Shown: positions 1-6,937, counted from the first letter of the stretch. The stretch: DNA of 14,771 nucleotides from Candidatus Hodarchaeota archaeon (GCA_016840025.1 JAEOTF010000133.1:1-14771); one strand, 5' to 3'. A program made the numbers and translations. Notes: generated from the sequence alone by a model not told the origin.

Positions 1-406
1 ATCCTTGAAGCCCTTTTAAGGAAAAATCCCCTTTTCGAGTTCGATCAAGAGCATAGTAGAGTTTATGGCTGATTGTTAGTAATAATCCAAAAACATGTTC
101 CGCTACTGTTGTGTCCCCATACGTCGGTACATTACATATGGTAATCTTTTTTTCCTTACAATAGTCTAAATCAATGTGTTCGTAACCTGTTGAACGCGTA
201 GCGATTAATTTTAGGTGCTGAAAATGGCTAAGTACTTTAGTGGTTAATTTTGAATAAATAAAGGTTGAAATGACATCCGCATCAGAATATTGACTAACAT
301 TGGCGGGATTTAATGGTGTCTCCAAGTATTCAATCTCGTGATCAGCATTTAACTCCTCGAACGCTGCACGTTCCCATGGTTCGACTTCAAAAACTACAAT
401 CTTCAA
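1..406 (-). CDS. D-isomer-specific 2-hydroxyacid dehydrogenase, N-terminal part (runs off the window)
   Basis: The 135 visible residues form the N-terminal substrate-binding half of an NAD-dependent D-2-hydroxyacid dehydrogenase (the D-lactate, glyoxylate and phosphoglycerate dehydrogenase superfamily), a cytosolic enzyme interconverting 2-keto acids and D-2-hydroxy acids. Seen in the sequence: a first strand KIVVFEVEPWE, the block LIATRSTGYEHIDLDYC, then NVPTYGDTTVAEHVFGLLL, then DRTRKGDFSLKGLQG leading into the expected Rossmann segment, which lies outside the window. The start is TTG at 404-406: an in-frame TAA lies 15 bases upstream, no ATG lies between, and an AAGGAAG ribosome site sits about 8 bases before it. 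The 339-residue membrane-protein gene on the same strand ends 98 bases upstream, so co-transcription is possible. The RSTGYEHID and VAEHVFGLLL pattern suggests the D-lactate dehydrogenase-like branch, but the substrate cannot be read from this half. Confidence 0.9.
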   Translation of the reverse strand, partial: MKIVVFEVEPWERAAFEELNADHEIEYLETPLNPANVSQYSDADVISTFIYSKLTTKVLSHFQHLKLIATRSTGYEHIDLDYCKEKKITICNVPTYGDTTVAEHVFGLLLTISHKLYYALDRTRKGDFSLKGLQG

Positions 407-504
407 AGTATAGACTTCCTTTTAAGACTTCATGAACTTTTGAACTCAATTGATGGTTTTCTGAAAAATCTCCTACTGAGTAGATGGAAAAACTCAATAC
501 GAAT

Positions 505-1524
505 CTAATTGACAAATTTTTTCACATACGATGAAACATACTCTTTCCATGGATCTATATTCCTACTAGTCAAAATATATTTGGATATTGGATAAGAAGA
601 AGCAGAATCTGCATGTTTTAAAGCTTCATCGGTCGAAGAATCCTTTTTCTTACTTATACCGTATACCTGGAGAAATATTTTTTCGGTTCCTAGCGCTCTC
701 AAATCATTTAATAACACACGCCTTTGCATATGAGGAACTAAATTGTCGTAAAATAGTTTGGCTCCAACACCGAGAACGGAAAAGGTACCAGAAAAAGTCA
801 CTAGAGCAACAACAATATCATCAACGGTGAATTCCATATTCATAAGAGCCATACCGAGTAATAGAAGAGGGGGGATTAGAAGTAAAAGGGGAATTTCATA
901 TAGAAAGGCTTTAACTCGGCTACGGATCAATGTCCGCTCATCAATATGAGCACGAATGCGTTCTGGTTCTACAATGACTCCACTTTCAATTAATGAAACT
1001 GCAGTATGAACAGCAATAAATAGCTCTTTTGCGATGTTGTGCGGATTTAAATTTTCTAAGTCCGAGGATTGACGAATCTGATCTGAAATCTTCAAGAATA
1101 TGATAGTAATCATGTCTTTTACAGGAAAATCAAAAAAATAGTTTAGGACAAAATGAGTCATATTAGAATGAAGAAAAGTATCCAGGGATTCATAGATCGG
1201 CTTTAACCCTTGATCTTTCAGAAGCGGTTTACGTTCACTTTCGGGGAGATGTAATAATCGAGCACGACTTGCCAAAATAGACCAATGGAATCCGGAATTG
1301 ATCATTTGAGCTAATGTGCTCTGCCCCCACTTTTGGAAAACTTGAATGACTGAATAAGGTCTTGAAGCAAGAACAGATTTATCAAGAACAAAACCATCAT
1401 TACCAGTATATGCTCTGAGAGACTTGAGGAGTCCCAACAGTTTTTCATCATTATCAGGATCTAGCTTATCTATCATTTTATAACCAATAAGAAAAGCCAA
1501 ACGATGAGCTTCAAGAACATCCAT
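505..1524 (-). CDS. membrane protein of unknown function, two TM helices
   Basis: This 339-residue protein belongs to no family I recognise. Residues 1-200 are mostly helical and soluble-looking, with basic and acidic patches. Two strongly hydrophobic segments follow, at about 207-229 (rich in Leu and Pro, IPLLLLIPPLLLL) and 237-259, separated by only a few residues, so they probably form a membrane hairpin. The last 80 residues are again soluble and end in a basic stretch. There is no signal peptide, so both tails are likely on the same side, presumably cytoplasmic. The ATG start is preceded by GGTG about 7 bases upstream. The gene is divergent from a phosphoesterase gene across 59 bases and lies upstream of a 2-hydroxyacid dehydrogenase gene on the same strand. 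The length and clean frame support a real gene. The function is unknown. Confidence 0.8.
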   Translation of the reverse strand: MDVLEAHRLAFLIGYKMIDKLDPDNDEKLLGLLKSLRAYTGNDGFVLDKSVLASRPYSVIQVFQKWGQSTLAQMINSGFHWSILASRARLLHLPESERKPLLKDQGLKPIYESLDTFLHSNMTHFVLNYFFDFPVKDMITIIFLKISDQIRQSSDLENLNPHNIAKELFIAVHTAVSLIESGVIVEPERIRAHIDERTLIRSRVKAFLYEIPLLLLIPPLLLLGMALMNMEFTVDDIVVALVTFSGTFSVLGVGAKLFYDNLVPHMQRRVLLNDLRALGTEKIFLQVYGISKKKDSSTDEALKHADSASSYPISKYILTSRNIDPWKEYVSSYVKKFVN

Positions 1525-1583
1525 CGATTTTCACCAACCTTCTTCCTCAAACGATTCTTATAATCGAATAATGACGTGAGTTA
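1525..1583. promoter_or_regulatory. divergent promoter region with a palindromic TATA element
   Basis: The 59 bases between two divergent starts contain TTATAA at 1558-1563, inside a small inverted repeat (CGATT at 1552-1556, AATCG at 1562-1566). TTATAA reads the same on both strands. It lies about 21 bases before the phosphoesterase ATG and about 34 bases before the ATG of the membrane protein. Archaeal TATA boxes sit roughly 25 bases before the transcription start, so a leaderless or near-leaderless phosphoesterase transcript is inferred. This fits the absence of a well-spaced ribosome site before that ATG. Confidence 0.4.
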
Positions 1584-2393
1584 ATGGTATCAGCTAATAT
1601 TGGAGCTTGTGGAGACCTACATGCTGATTATGATTTATTGGACGTCTTCCTAAAAAAAGCCCTCGAAGAAAAAGTTGATGTTATTCTTCTTCCTGGTGAC
1701 TTCTGTAATGGCAGAACACTCCCTGATGACGCTACAAATCAAGATTTCATTGATCAATTTGAACCATTTAACAAAATATTTGCCAAAACTACTCTTCCTA
1801 TCTTTTTTATTCTAGGCAATCACGATCCAATTGAATTAGTTAATGAATTAGATCCTCATCAGCATATAAAGTATATTCATGGAATAAATGTAGAATGGAA
1901 TGGTTACAAGGTCGGGGGTATTGGTGGAAGCCATTATGTAACACCACAACTCCAAAATAAGACAGTTCCTTTTCCTGAAGGAAGATTTCCTATTTTATTT
2001 AACAACACACCTGATTTAGAACATCTCGCGACAACTCATCATGAAAATGCTCCGTACTTATACAGTGGTGTGCATTTGATGTATGATAAAGTGTTCCCCT
2101 GTGATATTCTAATTTCTCACACACCTCCTCTTTTACCTAACAAAGATAACTACCATGAAGCATCACTTGGCCTCTATAGCCTTATTACAAAATATAAACC
2201 GTTACTTAGTATTTCAGCTCACGTACATGAAACAAATACCGAGATTGAAACAATTTCATGGAAAGAAAAAGACAACAATACGACCACAATGCTTGTGAAC
2301 CTTGGTAGTTTAAAAAACAATAAAATCTGCCTCATTAAGCTATCTAAAGAGGAAAAATTAATAGAACAGATAGAAATGTTAGCTTTTGGATAA
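1584..2393 (+). CDS. calcineurin-like metallophosphoesterase
   Basis: This 269-residue cytosolic phosphoesterase carries the full two-metal calcineurin-like motif set: GDLH at 10-13, GD at 38-39, GNHD at 78-81, SHTPP at 178-182 and AHVH at 212-215. These residues hold a dinuclear metal centre that hydrolyses phosphomono- or phosphodiesters. The layout (a short GDLH opening, a GGIGGSHY strand around 111-118, and C-terminal SHTPP and HVH) matches the Icc/Rv0805-like group of compact predicted phosphoesterases. The substrate cannot be read from sequence. There is no signal peptide or membrane segment. The ATG start lies about 21 bases after a TATA-like element, so the message may be leaderless. 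A T-rich terminator follows. The gene is divergent from a membrane protein of unknown function. Confidence 0.9.
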   Translation: MVSANIGACGDLHADYDLLDVFLKKALEEKVDVILLPGDFCNGRTLPDDATNQDFIDQFEPFNKIFAKTTLPIFFILGNHDPIELVNELDPHQHIKYIHGINVEWNGYKVGGIGGSHYVTPQLQNKTVPFPEGRFPILFNNTPDLEHLATTHHENAPYLYSGVHLMYDKVFPCDILISHTPPLLPNKDNYHEASLGLYSLITKYKPLLSISAHVHETNTEIETISWKEKDNNTTTMLVNLGSLKNNKICLIKLSKEEKLIEQIEMLAFG

Positions 2394-2407
2394 TTCCCCT
2401 ATTACCA

Positions 2408-2460
2408 TTTTTTCAACTATAATCCAATTATGTTTGTTTTTTCCATAATTTTTCTTATTT
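2408..2460 (+). terminator. T-tract terminator after the phosphoesterase gene
   Basis: Three T-runs (2408-2413, 2437-2442, 2448-2452) fall within 55 bases downstream of the stop codon, with no coding potential. Runs of T on the non-template strand are the usual archaeal intrinsic terminator. Confidence 0.5.
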
Positions 2461-2483
2461 GATAATAAAGTCGAATTCAGAAG

Positions 2484-2492
2484 TTTATAAAG
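2484..2492 (+). promoter_or_regulatory. TATA-like box upstream of the 55-residue cysteine-rich gene
   Basis: TTTATAAAG follows the T-tract terminator and precedes an otherwise orphan 55-codon frame. A start of transcription near 2512 would give a leader of about 60 bases before the TTG at 2571. Confidence 0.35.
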
Positions 2493-2570
2493 AATGGTGG
2501 GAATGATTAAAGTAAGAAATCCTGACTATTACTAACAATGAAGTGATAAAAAGGTCTTGGTGTAAAAAAG

Positions 2571-2738
2571 TTGGCCATAAATGCGATACTACAACAAGAT
2601 TATGAGACAGAGGTATCATGTAGGATTTGTCAGGTGAATAAAGTAAAAATCCCCTTTTTAGAGAAATTTAAAGATAATCTCTGTCATTTTGTCTGTTCAC
2701 AGTGTTGTAGAGACTGCCTATCCTGTCCTGTCAACTAA
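2571..2738 (+). CDS. small 8-cysteine zinc-finger-like protein
   Basis: This 55-codon frame starts with TTG. It encodes a short acidic N-terminus and then a cysteine-rich body: C17 and C20 (CRIC), then C38, C42, C45, C46, C49 and C52 in CHFVCSQCCRDCLSCPVN just before the stop. CxxC followed by a cluster of paired CxxC units is the pattern of small treble-clef or two-zinc finger proteins. Eight cysteines in 55 residues of AT-rich DNA is very unlikely by chance. An in-frame TAA lies 24 bases upstream of the TTG and there is no in-frame ATG. GGTG sits about 8 bases before the TTG, and TTG starts appear elsewhere in this window. A TATA-like box lies further upstream. I do not recognise the family. 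DNA, RNA or protein binding are all possible. Confidence 0.6.
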   Translation: MAINAILQQDYETEVSCRICQVNKVKIPFLEKFKDNLCHFVCSQCCRDCLSCPVN

Positions 2739-2844
2739 AACACTGTATAAAATTACTCTGATTCGTTTTTAAGTTTAATTATCTTTCGATTTAATAACCT
2801 TCATAAGCATTCGATCAATTTTGTACGGGAAGGGGAAGTAATCT

Positions 2845-4719
2845 ATGAAAAGGCAAATTTCTCAAATAAGGAAAAAAAATATCCCAAATTTCATAATAAT
2901 ACTGTTATTCTCTATGAATGTGATACTCCTAAATCAAGAATTCTCTTCCTCGGCTCAGCCTACCAATAATGGAATTGTTTTACAATCCAAATGGACTTGG
3001 GATGAGCCTTTTATTGATGGAAATCTTGACCAGCTATGGTCTGCTTGTCCCTCCTATAGTTTTTCTATTTCGAATTATAGAGACCCTGGTAATAATCAAA
3101 CTTTTTGGTTAAAATTTTTGAATAATGGTGATTTTCTTTTTATTTTAATAGATTGGAATGATGATTATATTCATGGTAGTGATCGGATTACTTTCTATTT
3201 TGATCAGAATAATAACGGGAATTTAGACAATTCTTCTGAAGATGCAAAAGCTGTTAGTGGATTATTACCTTCGCTCAATGACTATTTCTGGGATGGTAAT
3301 GATTGGATATTAGACACAAATCAATCTATGGAGTCAGGTGGGGCATTGCAGACAGATCAATTGGAATTAAAAATACCTATAGGCGTACATGCCGAGGACG
3401 AGGATTTAAATCTCATTTCTCCTGGAGATATAGTAGGTTTTGGTCTAGTAGCTATAGATGGCGAATCTGAAGATGGTTATACAGGGACATGGCCATCGGA
3501 AATTTATGGACCAGCAAATGATTCTTCAAACTGGGCAGATCTACAATTAGCAGCTTTACCGGAGTTGGATTTTCCAGTAATTCTAACCCCTTCTTCTTCC
3601 ATAATCCATGTTGGTGAAGTTTTCTATGTGTTGGGGTTTGTTTCTAATAATAATGGTACAAGCAGGGTGTACAATCTCTATGCAACCCTGACACTCCCAA
3701 ATGAAACAGAATTAGCTCCAGTCACTTCATTGTTTCAAATTATTGATGATCTAACAGTAGGTCAGAATCATACATTTATGTGGCCATTGATCGCTAAAAA
3801 TGCTGGTACATTCACAATAGAATTGCTTGTTGACGGCATGGGTATTCCTACCCTTACAAAGAATTTAACGATCACTGTTTTTGCTCCCTTCCCTGAAATT
3901 TACTTGATAACTCCTCAATACGGGGAATCAATTTTAGAATTGACTCTATTCCAATTTAGCATTCATTATCAAGGAACGCTCATTCGAGCGGATTTTAGTT
4001 TGGATAGTCAAGAATCATGGAGTGACTTGACTTATAATCCGATAACTACATATTACGAGGCATTGATTGACAATCGAACTCTAACTTCACATCTTTATAT
4101 CCGTGCAGTAGATAATGGTAATCGAGTAACGATTTTAGATCTACAGATCTTTAATCAAGTTATCTCGTCCGCTAATGTCACCCAAACCCAGACAATCGGT
4201 GATAGTCCACCAGATATTTCACTCATTGACTATTGTAAGATAGATGATGTGATCAAGGTTAATCTACAGGTGTATTCCCAAGCAATTATTACAGATGTTG
4301 ACTATTTATTACCTGATGGGACTTGGCTACCCACATCATTTCTGATGGGCATCTATTCGTTCCAATTTCAGATCTCCACTATTACTAATGGCTCCATTAT
4401 AAGAATTCGTGCAATAGATGAATTTTTAAGGGATTCCTATCTACTTCTAACAGTTAATTTTGTGGAAAATATGCCCATAAAAGAGATAACAATTATCATT
4501 CAGGTTATGCCTCCAGTAACACCAATTACTTCCACCACATCACTAGCTTCAACTACTACTACTACCACTACCACACCCACCACCAAGGTAACAACACAGA
4601 TAATGAGTAGCACTACGAGTTCAGATGGAAAATCTGGTGGCTTTATAAAAGGATGGGAAGTTTGGTCTACAATTCTGGGAATAATTGGAATCATATTAGT
4701 TCTAAGAAGGAATCATTAA
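2845..4719 (+). CDS. large surface-anchored protein with N-terminal DOMON/CBM9-like domain and C-terminal TM anchor
   Basis: This 624-residue exported protein starts with a basic N-terminus and a hydrophobic signal segment (about 14-30). Residues about 48-235 resemble a DOMON/CBM9-like beta-sandwich, the fold used for sugar or haem binding outside the cell: a PFIDGNLDQLW opening and an FLFILIDWNDD strand. A loop DQNNNGNLD at 120-128 looks like a DxNxNGxxD calcium site. Residues about 240-345 look like an Ig/CARDB-type domain (NNNGTSRVYNL, NAGTFTIELLVDG), followed by about 200 residues of further beta-rich sequence. A Thr/Ser-rich stalk covers about 559-592, and a membrane helix at about 605-620 ends in RRNH. 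No PGF or PEF motif precedes that helix, so it may be a plain anchor. The start has a strong GGGAAGGGGAAG ribosome site. The ligand is unknown. Confidence 0.8.
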   Translation: MKRQISQIRKKNIPNFIIILLFSMNVILLNQEFSSSAQPTNNGIVLQSKWTWDEPFIDGNLDQLWSACPSYSFSISNYRDPGNNQTFWLKFLNNGDFLFILIDWNDDYIHGSDRITFYFDQNNNGNLDNSSEDAKAVSGLLPSLNDYFWDGNDWILDTNQSMESGGALQTDQLELKIPIGVHAEDEDLNLISPGDIVGFGLVAIDGESEDGYTGTWPSEIYGPANDSSNWADLQLAALPELDFPVILTPSSSIIHVGEVFYVLGFVSNNNGTSRVYNLYATLTLPNETELAPVTSLFQIIDDLTVGQNHTFMWPLIAKNAGTFTIELLVDGMGIPTLTKNLTITVFAPFPEIYLITPQYGESILELTLFQFSIHYQGTLIRADFSLDSQESWSDLTYNPITTYYEALIDNRTLTSHLYIRAVDNGNRVTILDLQIFNQVISSANVTQTQTIGDSPPDISLIDYCKIDDVIKVNLQVYSQAIITDVDYLLPDGTWLPTSFLMGIYSFQFQISTITNGSIIRIRAIDEFLRDSYLLLTVNFVENMPIKEITIIIQVMPPVTPITSTTSLASTTTTTTTTPTTKVTTQIMSSTTSSDGKSGGFIKGWEVWSTILGIIGIILVLRRNH

Positions 4720-4779
4720 TCCCTATAATCTTAAATTGTGAGAAATAACACTAAATTTGTAGAAATATATTAGATAGCA

Positions 4780-4787
4780 TTTTTTTT
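4780..4787 (+). terminator. T8 terminator after the large surface-protein gene
   Basis: A run of eight T bases lies 60 bases past the stop codon and ahead of a new TATA-like element. This suggests that the Hcp-family gene downstream is transcribed separately. Confidence 0.5.
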
Positions 4788-4823
4788 CATTAAAAAAGGT
4801 AGAAAGGTTTGAAAAAGCAGAAC

Positions 4824-4840
4824 TAGTATATTTTATACTA
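4824..4840 (+). promoter_or_regulatory. palindromic TATA-region element of the Hcp operon
   Basis: TAGTATA-TTT-TATACTA is a perfect inverted repeat with 7-base arms and a 3-base spacer, and it contains the only good TATA-like sequence before the Hcp-family gene. A factor bound there would compete with TATA-binding protein. The expected transcription start near 4860 leaves a leader of roughly 75-80 bases to the ATG at 4938. The operator role is an inference. Confidence 0.4.
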
Positions 4841-4937
4841 ACTGGGGATAGATAAGTCATCTATGGAGTATTTACAATCCTTAATATAATATTGAATTGA
4901 AGATGGGGTGATTACCAATAGAGAGGTTAGAGAGATT

Positions 4938-5549
4938 ATGTCCTCAAAAATGACGAGAAAGGAATTTGTATTTGTACTGCTAATTGCAGTTCTAACGAGC
5001 AGCTTGATTCTTATAGCAATCAACGGTCCAATTTTTCAGACAGCTAGCACCCCGGAAACTGAAAGGTCACCATCGACTCTTAATTACTATCTATATTTGT
5101 CTGTTCAAGGGGAAACTCAGGGTCTTATTCAAGGAGATGTTACTGAAGCAGGTCTTGAAGGAAAAATCGGGGTTTTACAATATACTCATAGTATCTACAC
5201 TCCACGAGAGGCATCATCTGGAATGGCTACAGGAGAGCGAAGACATCAGCCACTGATTTTAGTGAAGGAAATTGACAAATCATCCCCAAAGTTAGCATTA
5301 GCATTAGTTAATAATGAGGAGCTAACAGTCAATTTACTGTTCTATAAAGAAACCACGACTAAAGACCACTACTTTACTATCAAGCTCGAATTTGCTACAA
5401 TTGTCTCTATTCAATCTTTCATGCCTAGAGAAATGGCATCAGATGCTGTTCCCATGGAAGAAGTAACTTTAAACTATTCAAAAATCACTTGGATTCATGT
5501 TGCAACAGGAGTAGAGGTATCAGACGTAATTGTGGATACACCTACATGA
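4938..5549 (+). CDS. Hcp-family (type VI secretion tube fold) protein with N-terminal membrane anchor or signal
   Basis: This 203-residue protein has a basic start (MSSKMTRKEF), a hydrophobic segment at about residues 9-28, and then an Hcp domain at about 48-195. The Hcp match rests on ordered blocks: YYLYLSVQG; KIGVLQYTHSIYTPREASSG; RRHQPLILVKEIDKSSPKLA; a VNLLFYKE strand; DHYFTIKLEFATIVSIQSF; EEVTLNYSKITW. These correspond to the beta-barrel of Hcp, whose hexamer rings stack into the tube of bacterial type VI systems. Bacterial tube proteins lack an export signal, but this one has one. ATG 4938 is preferred because GAGAGG lies 11 bases before it. GTG at 4908, in frame and 10 codons longer, has no spaced ribosome site. 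No sheath, baseplate or ClpV gene is in view. The next gene starts 44 bases downstream. Its role is unknown; a secreted ring or filament subunit is a guess. Confidence 0.8.
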   Translation: MSSKMTRKEFVFVLLIAVLTSSLILIAINGPIFQTASTPETERSPSTLNYYLYLSVQGETQGLIQGDVTEAGLEGKIGVLQYTHSIYTPREASSGMATGERRHQPLILVKEIDKSSPKLALALVNNEELTVNLLFYKETTTKDHYFTIKLEFATIVSIQSFMPREMASDAVPMEEVTLNYSKITWIHVATGVEVSDVIVDTPT

Positions 5550-5593
5550 CTTAGGGGTGTATCAAACGAAATAACAGCGAGAGCTGGATACAG

Positions 5594-6415
5594 ATGCAAA
5601 GTATCAATAGAAAATGGCTTTTTTTATCAATAGGAATATTATTGCTTCTATTTCACTTACCAGAAAAAACAATTGCAACTTATCTTAATGATCCAGAAGA
5701 CGATGTTTGGTCAATAAACGCTCAGGCAAAGGGAAATTACGCCGAGTATATTGATATTCATCAAATAGCGGTTGATGGTTCGCATGTCATTATTGAATGT
5801 AAAGGAGCCTTTTCAAAAACTGAAGATAATATTTCATTATCTTACCTTGTAATGTTCAATGATGATGGAGATCCAACAGACTGGGAAGCCGCCTTTATCA
5901 TACAATATCGTGCAGGATATGGATATACAGCCCGTTGGACAGTGGGAGATCCAACAATAGGTGTTGAATATTGGCAGGTAGATAATGCAGGGATTCATTA
6001 CTCAGTAAATGCTACACAAATTATATTTAATTTCTTAGAGTACCAATATGTCAGTGTTGCAGAGATTATGGTGAAAACTACAGCTAAGCTTATTCCACTT
6101 GCAATAAACGACCGCCTTGAGACTGTCGAAGTATATTATGACTGGGTACCTGATTTCTATGAAGAGCGGGGGTTTACTGCTGAAATCTTTATTACTCAAA
6201 GTATACCTGAGTTTACATCCACAACTTCACCAACCGAAACTACTCCCGTCACAACTTCACCAACCGAAACTACTCCCCTCACAACTTCATCAACCGAAAC
6301 TATTCCCCTCACAACTTCGACCAAAGCTGCTCCTCCAGCTATCCCCGGGTTTGAACTCCTTCCTATTGTAGCAGTTATTCCGCTTCTTTGTTGGTTAAGA
6401 AGAAGAATACGTTGA
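5594..6415 (+). CDS. surface protein with Thr/Pro repeat stalk and PGF-CTERM-like sorting tail
   Basis: This 273-residue exported protein begins with a signal peptide (about 1-29, RKWLFLSIGILLLLF core, likely cut near TIA). A single beta-rich domain spans about 30-200, starting LNDPEDDVW with acidic clusters (FNDDGDPTDW) that could bind calcium. It resembles the extracellular DOMON-like domains of archaeal surface proteins but I do not recognise an exact family. Residues 211-240 are three tandem decapeptides of the type TSPTETTPVT, likely O-glycosylated. The tail is IPGFELLP (250-257), a hydrophobic helix, then LRRRIR. This is the tripartite layout of archaeosortase substrates, close to PGF-CTERM and its Asgard variants. 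It follows the Hcp-family gene by 44 bases, so one message and a shared envelope role are likely. Confidence 0.8.
   Translation: MQSINRKWLFLSIGILLLLFHLPEKTIATYLNDPEDDVWSINAQAKGNYAEYIDIHQIAVDGSHVIIECKGAFSKTEDNISLSYLVMFNDDGDPTDWEAAFIIQYRAGYGYTARWTVGDPTIGVEYWQVDNAGIHYSVNATQIIFNFLEYQYVSVAEIMVKTTAKLIPLAINDRLETVEVYYDWVPDFYEERGFTAEIFITQSIPEFTSTTSPTETTPVTTSPTETTPLTTSSTETIPLTTSTKAAPPAIPGFELLPIVAVIPLLCWLRRRIR
6221..6318 (+). repeat. 30-bp tandem repeat, three units plus a partial fourth, inside the surface-protein stalk
   Basis: Units at 6221-6250, 6251-6280 and 6281-6310 begin ACAACTTCA and end CCCGTC or CCCCTC. They differ at only a few positions, and 6311-6318 repeats the first 8 bases. Each unit encodes ten residues of the Thr/Pro stalk. 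Near-identity at the DNA level points to recent expansion or slippage, so stalk length may vary between strains. Confidence 0.85.
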
Positions 6416-6570
6416 TATTAAAGAAGCTAAGAAGATCTATGTTATACTAGCGAGTAAAGGAGAAAAATAGCTCAGCTCACTTAGAAGTCGCTATTACGTT
6501 CCAACACTTTCTAGAGACACTTAACTACACAAAACTTGGATATCCCCAGAATATAGAGCAGTTTATTCCA

Positions 6571-6592
6571 TTTTTTCTTCCTTTATTTTATT
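6571..6592 (+). terminator. T-rich terminator after the PGF-tail gene
   Basis: A run of six T bases, then CTTCCTTTATTTTATT, follows the surface-protein gene and abuts the end of a gene on the other strand. The 155 bases between that stop and the run hold no convincing gene. Confidence 0.4.
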
Positions 6593-6593
6593 G

Positions 6594-6845
6594 TTAAAGC
6601 AAATCCGAGGGATCTACTTGTCTTGAGATAGTCTTTTGAGTTATCCAGTGTGCAGAGAGTTCTTCAATTGTTTCTCCCATTAAGTTCATCTGACTAACGA
6701 GTTCTGCTTCTTCTGGGGTAAAAATACATTGAAGCGATCTTAGGTCTGTTCCATCCTCTATAATTGTAAAACTATTCGGGATTTTATTTAGAGTAACAGC
6801 AAGTTTTTCGTAAGGTTTTAAACTCATATTAGCTGTTTCAGACAT
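6594..6845 (-). CDS. stand-alone N-terminal domain of a 4Fe-4S protein family (possible remnant)
   Basis: This is an 83-residue protein. The block YEKLAVTLNKIPNSF, then EDGTDLRSLQCIFTPEEAEL, then MGETIEEL resembles the N-terminal helical domain that opens a family of 4Fe-4S dicluster proteins. The family's usual text is Y..LA..L..IPNGF..T..G.EL.LL..IFTPEEAEL, followed by a winged-helix-like part and CxxCxxCxxxCP clusters. Here the frame stops soon after the domain begins its helix-turn-helix, and no cysteine clusters appear in any frame down to the next gene, so the Fe-S part is missing. The start looks functional: AGGAGTG lies about 8 bases before the ATG, and a palindrome (6880-6891) lies upstream. 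It may be a degenerated gene or a small helical regulator. I favour an expressed short protein, at moderate confidence. Confidence 0.6.
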   Translation of the reverse strand: MSETANMSLKPYEKLAVTLNKIPNSFTIIEDGTDLRSLQCIFTPEEAELVSQMNLMGETIEELSAHWITQKTISRQVDPSDLL

Positions 6846-6879
6846 TTTTAGAACACTCCTAAAGGATAATCAATGAATA

Positions 6880-6891
6880 CGTATTAATACG
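6880..6891. promoter_or_regulatory. 12-base perfect palindrome between divergent genes
   Basis: CGTATTAATACG is a perfect palindrome lying 34 bases before the start of the Fe-S-like domain gene and 46 bases before the GTG of the zinc-ribbon membrane protein. Its position and symmetry fit an operator or a shared TATA-region element acting on both genes. No cognate regulator is visible. Confidence 0.35.
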
Positions 6892-6937
6892 ATGACCGTT
6901 AATTTGTTAGTGAAGTGAGAAAGAATCCGAAAATAAA

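Noticed and set aside
588..949. Plus-strand frames inside the 339-residue gene
   Set aside because: They lie wholly antisense to a long gene with coherent helices and show no domain or export signal.
4549..4582. ACT/ACC microsatellite
   Set aside because: It is explained as codons of the threonine stalk and is not treated as a separate element.
4500..4694. Minus-strand 64-codon frame with a run of valines
   Set aside because: It is the antisense of the threonine-codon stalk of the 624-residue protein, so the valine run is an artefact.
4908..4937. GTG start ten codons upstream for the Hcp-family gene
   Set aside because: No spaced ribosome site precedes it and the added residues are polar ahead of a normal signal segment. 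ATG 4938 has GAGAGG upstream.
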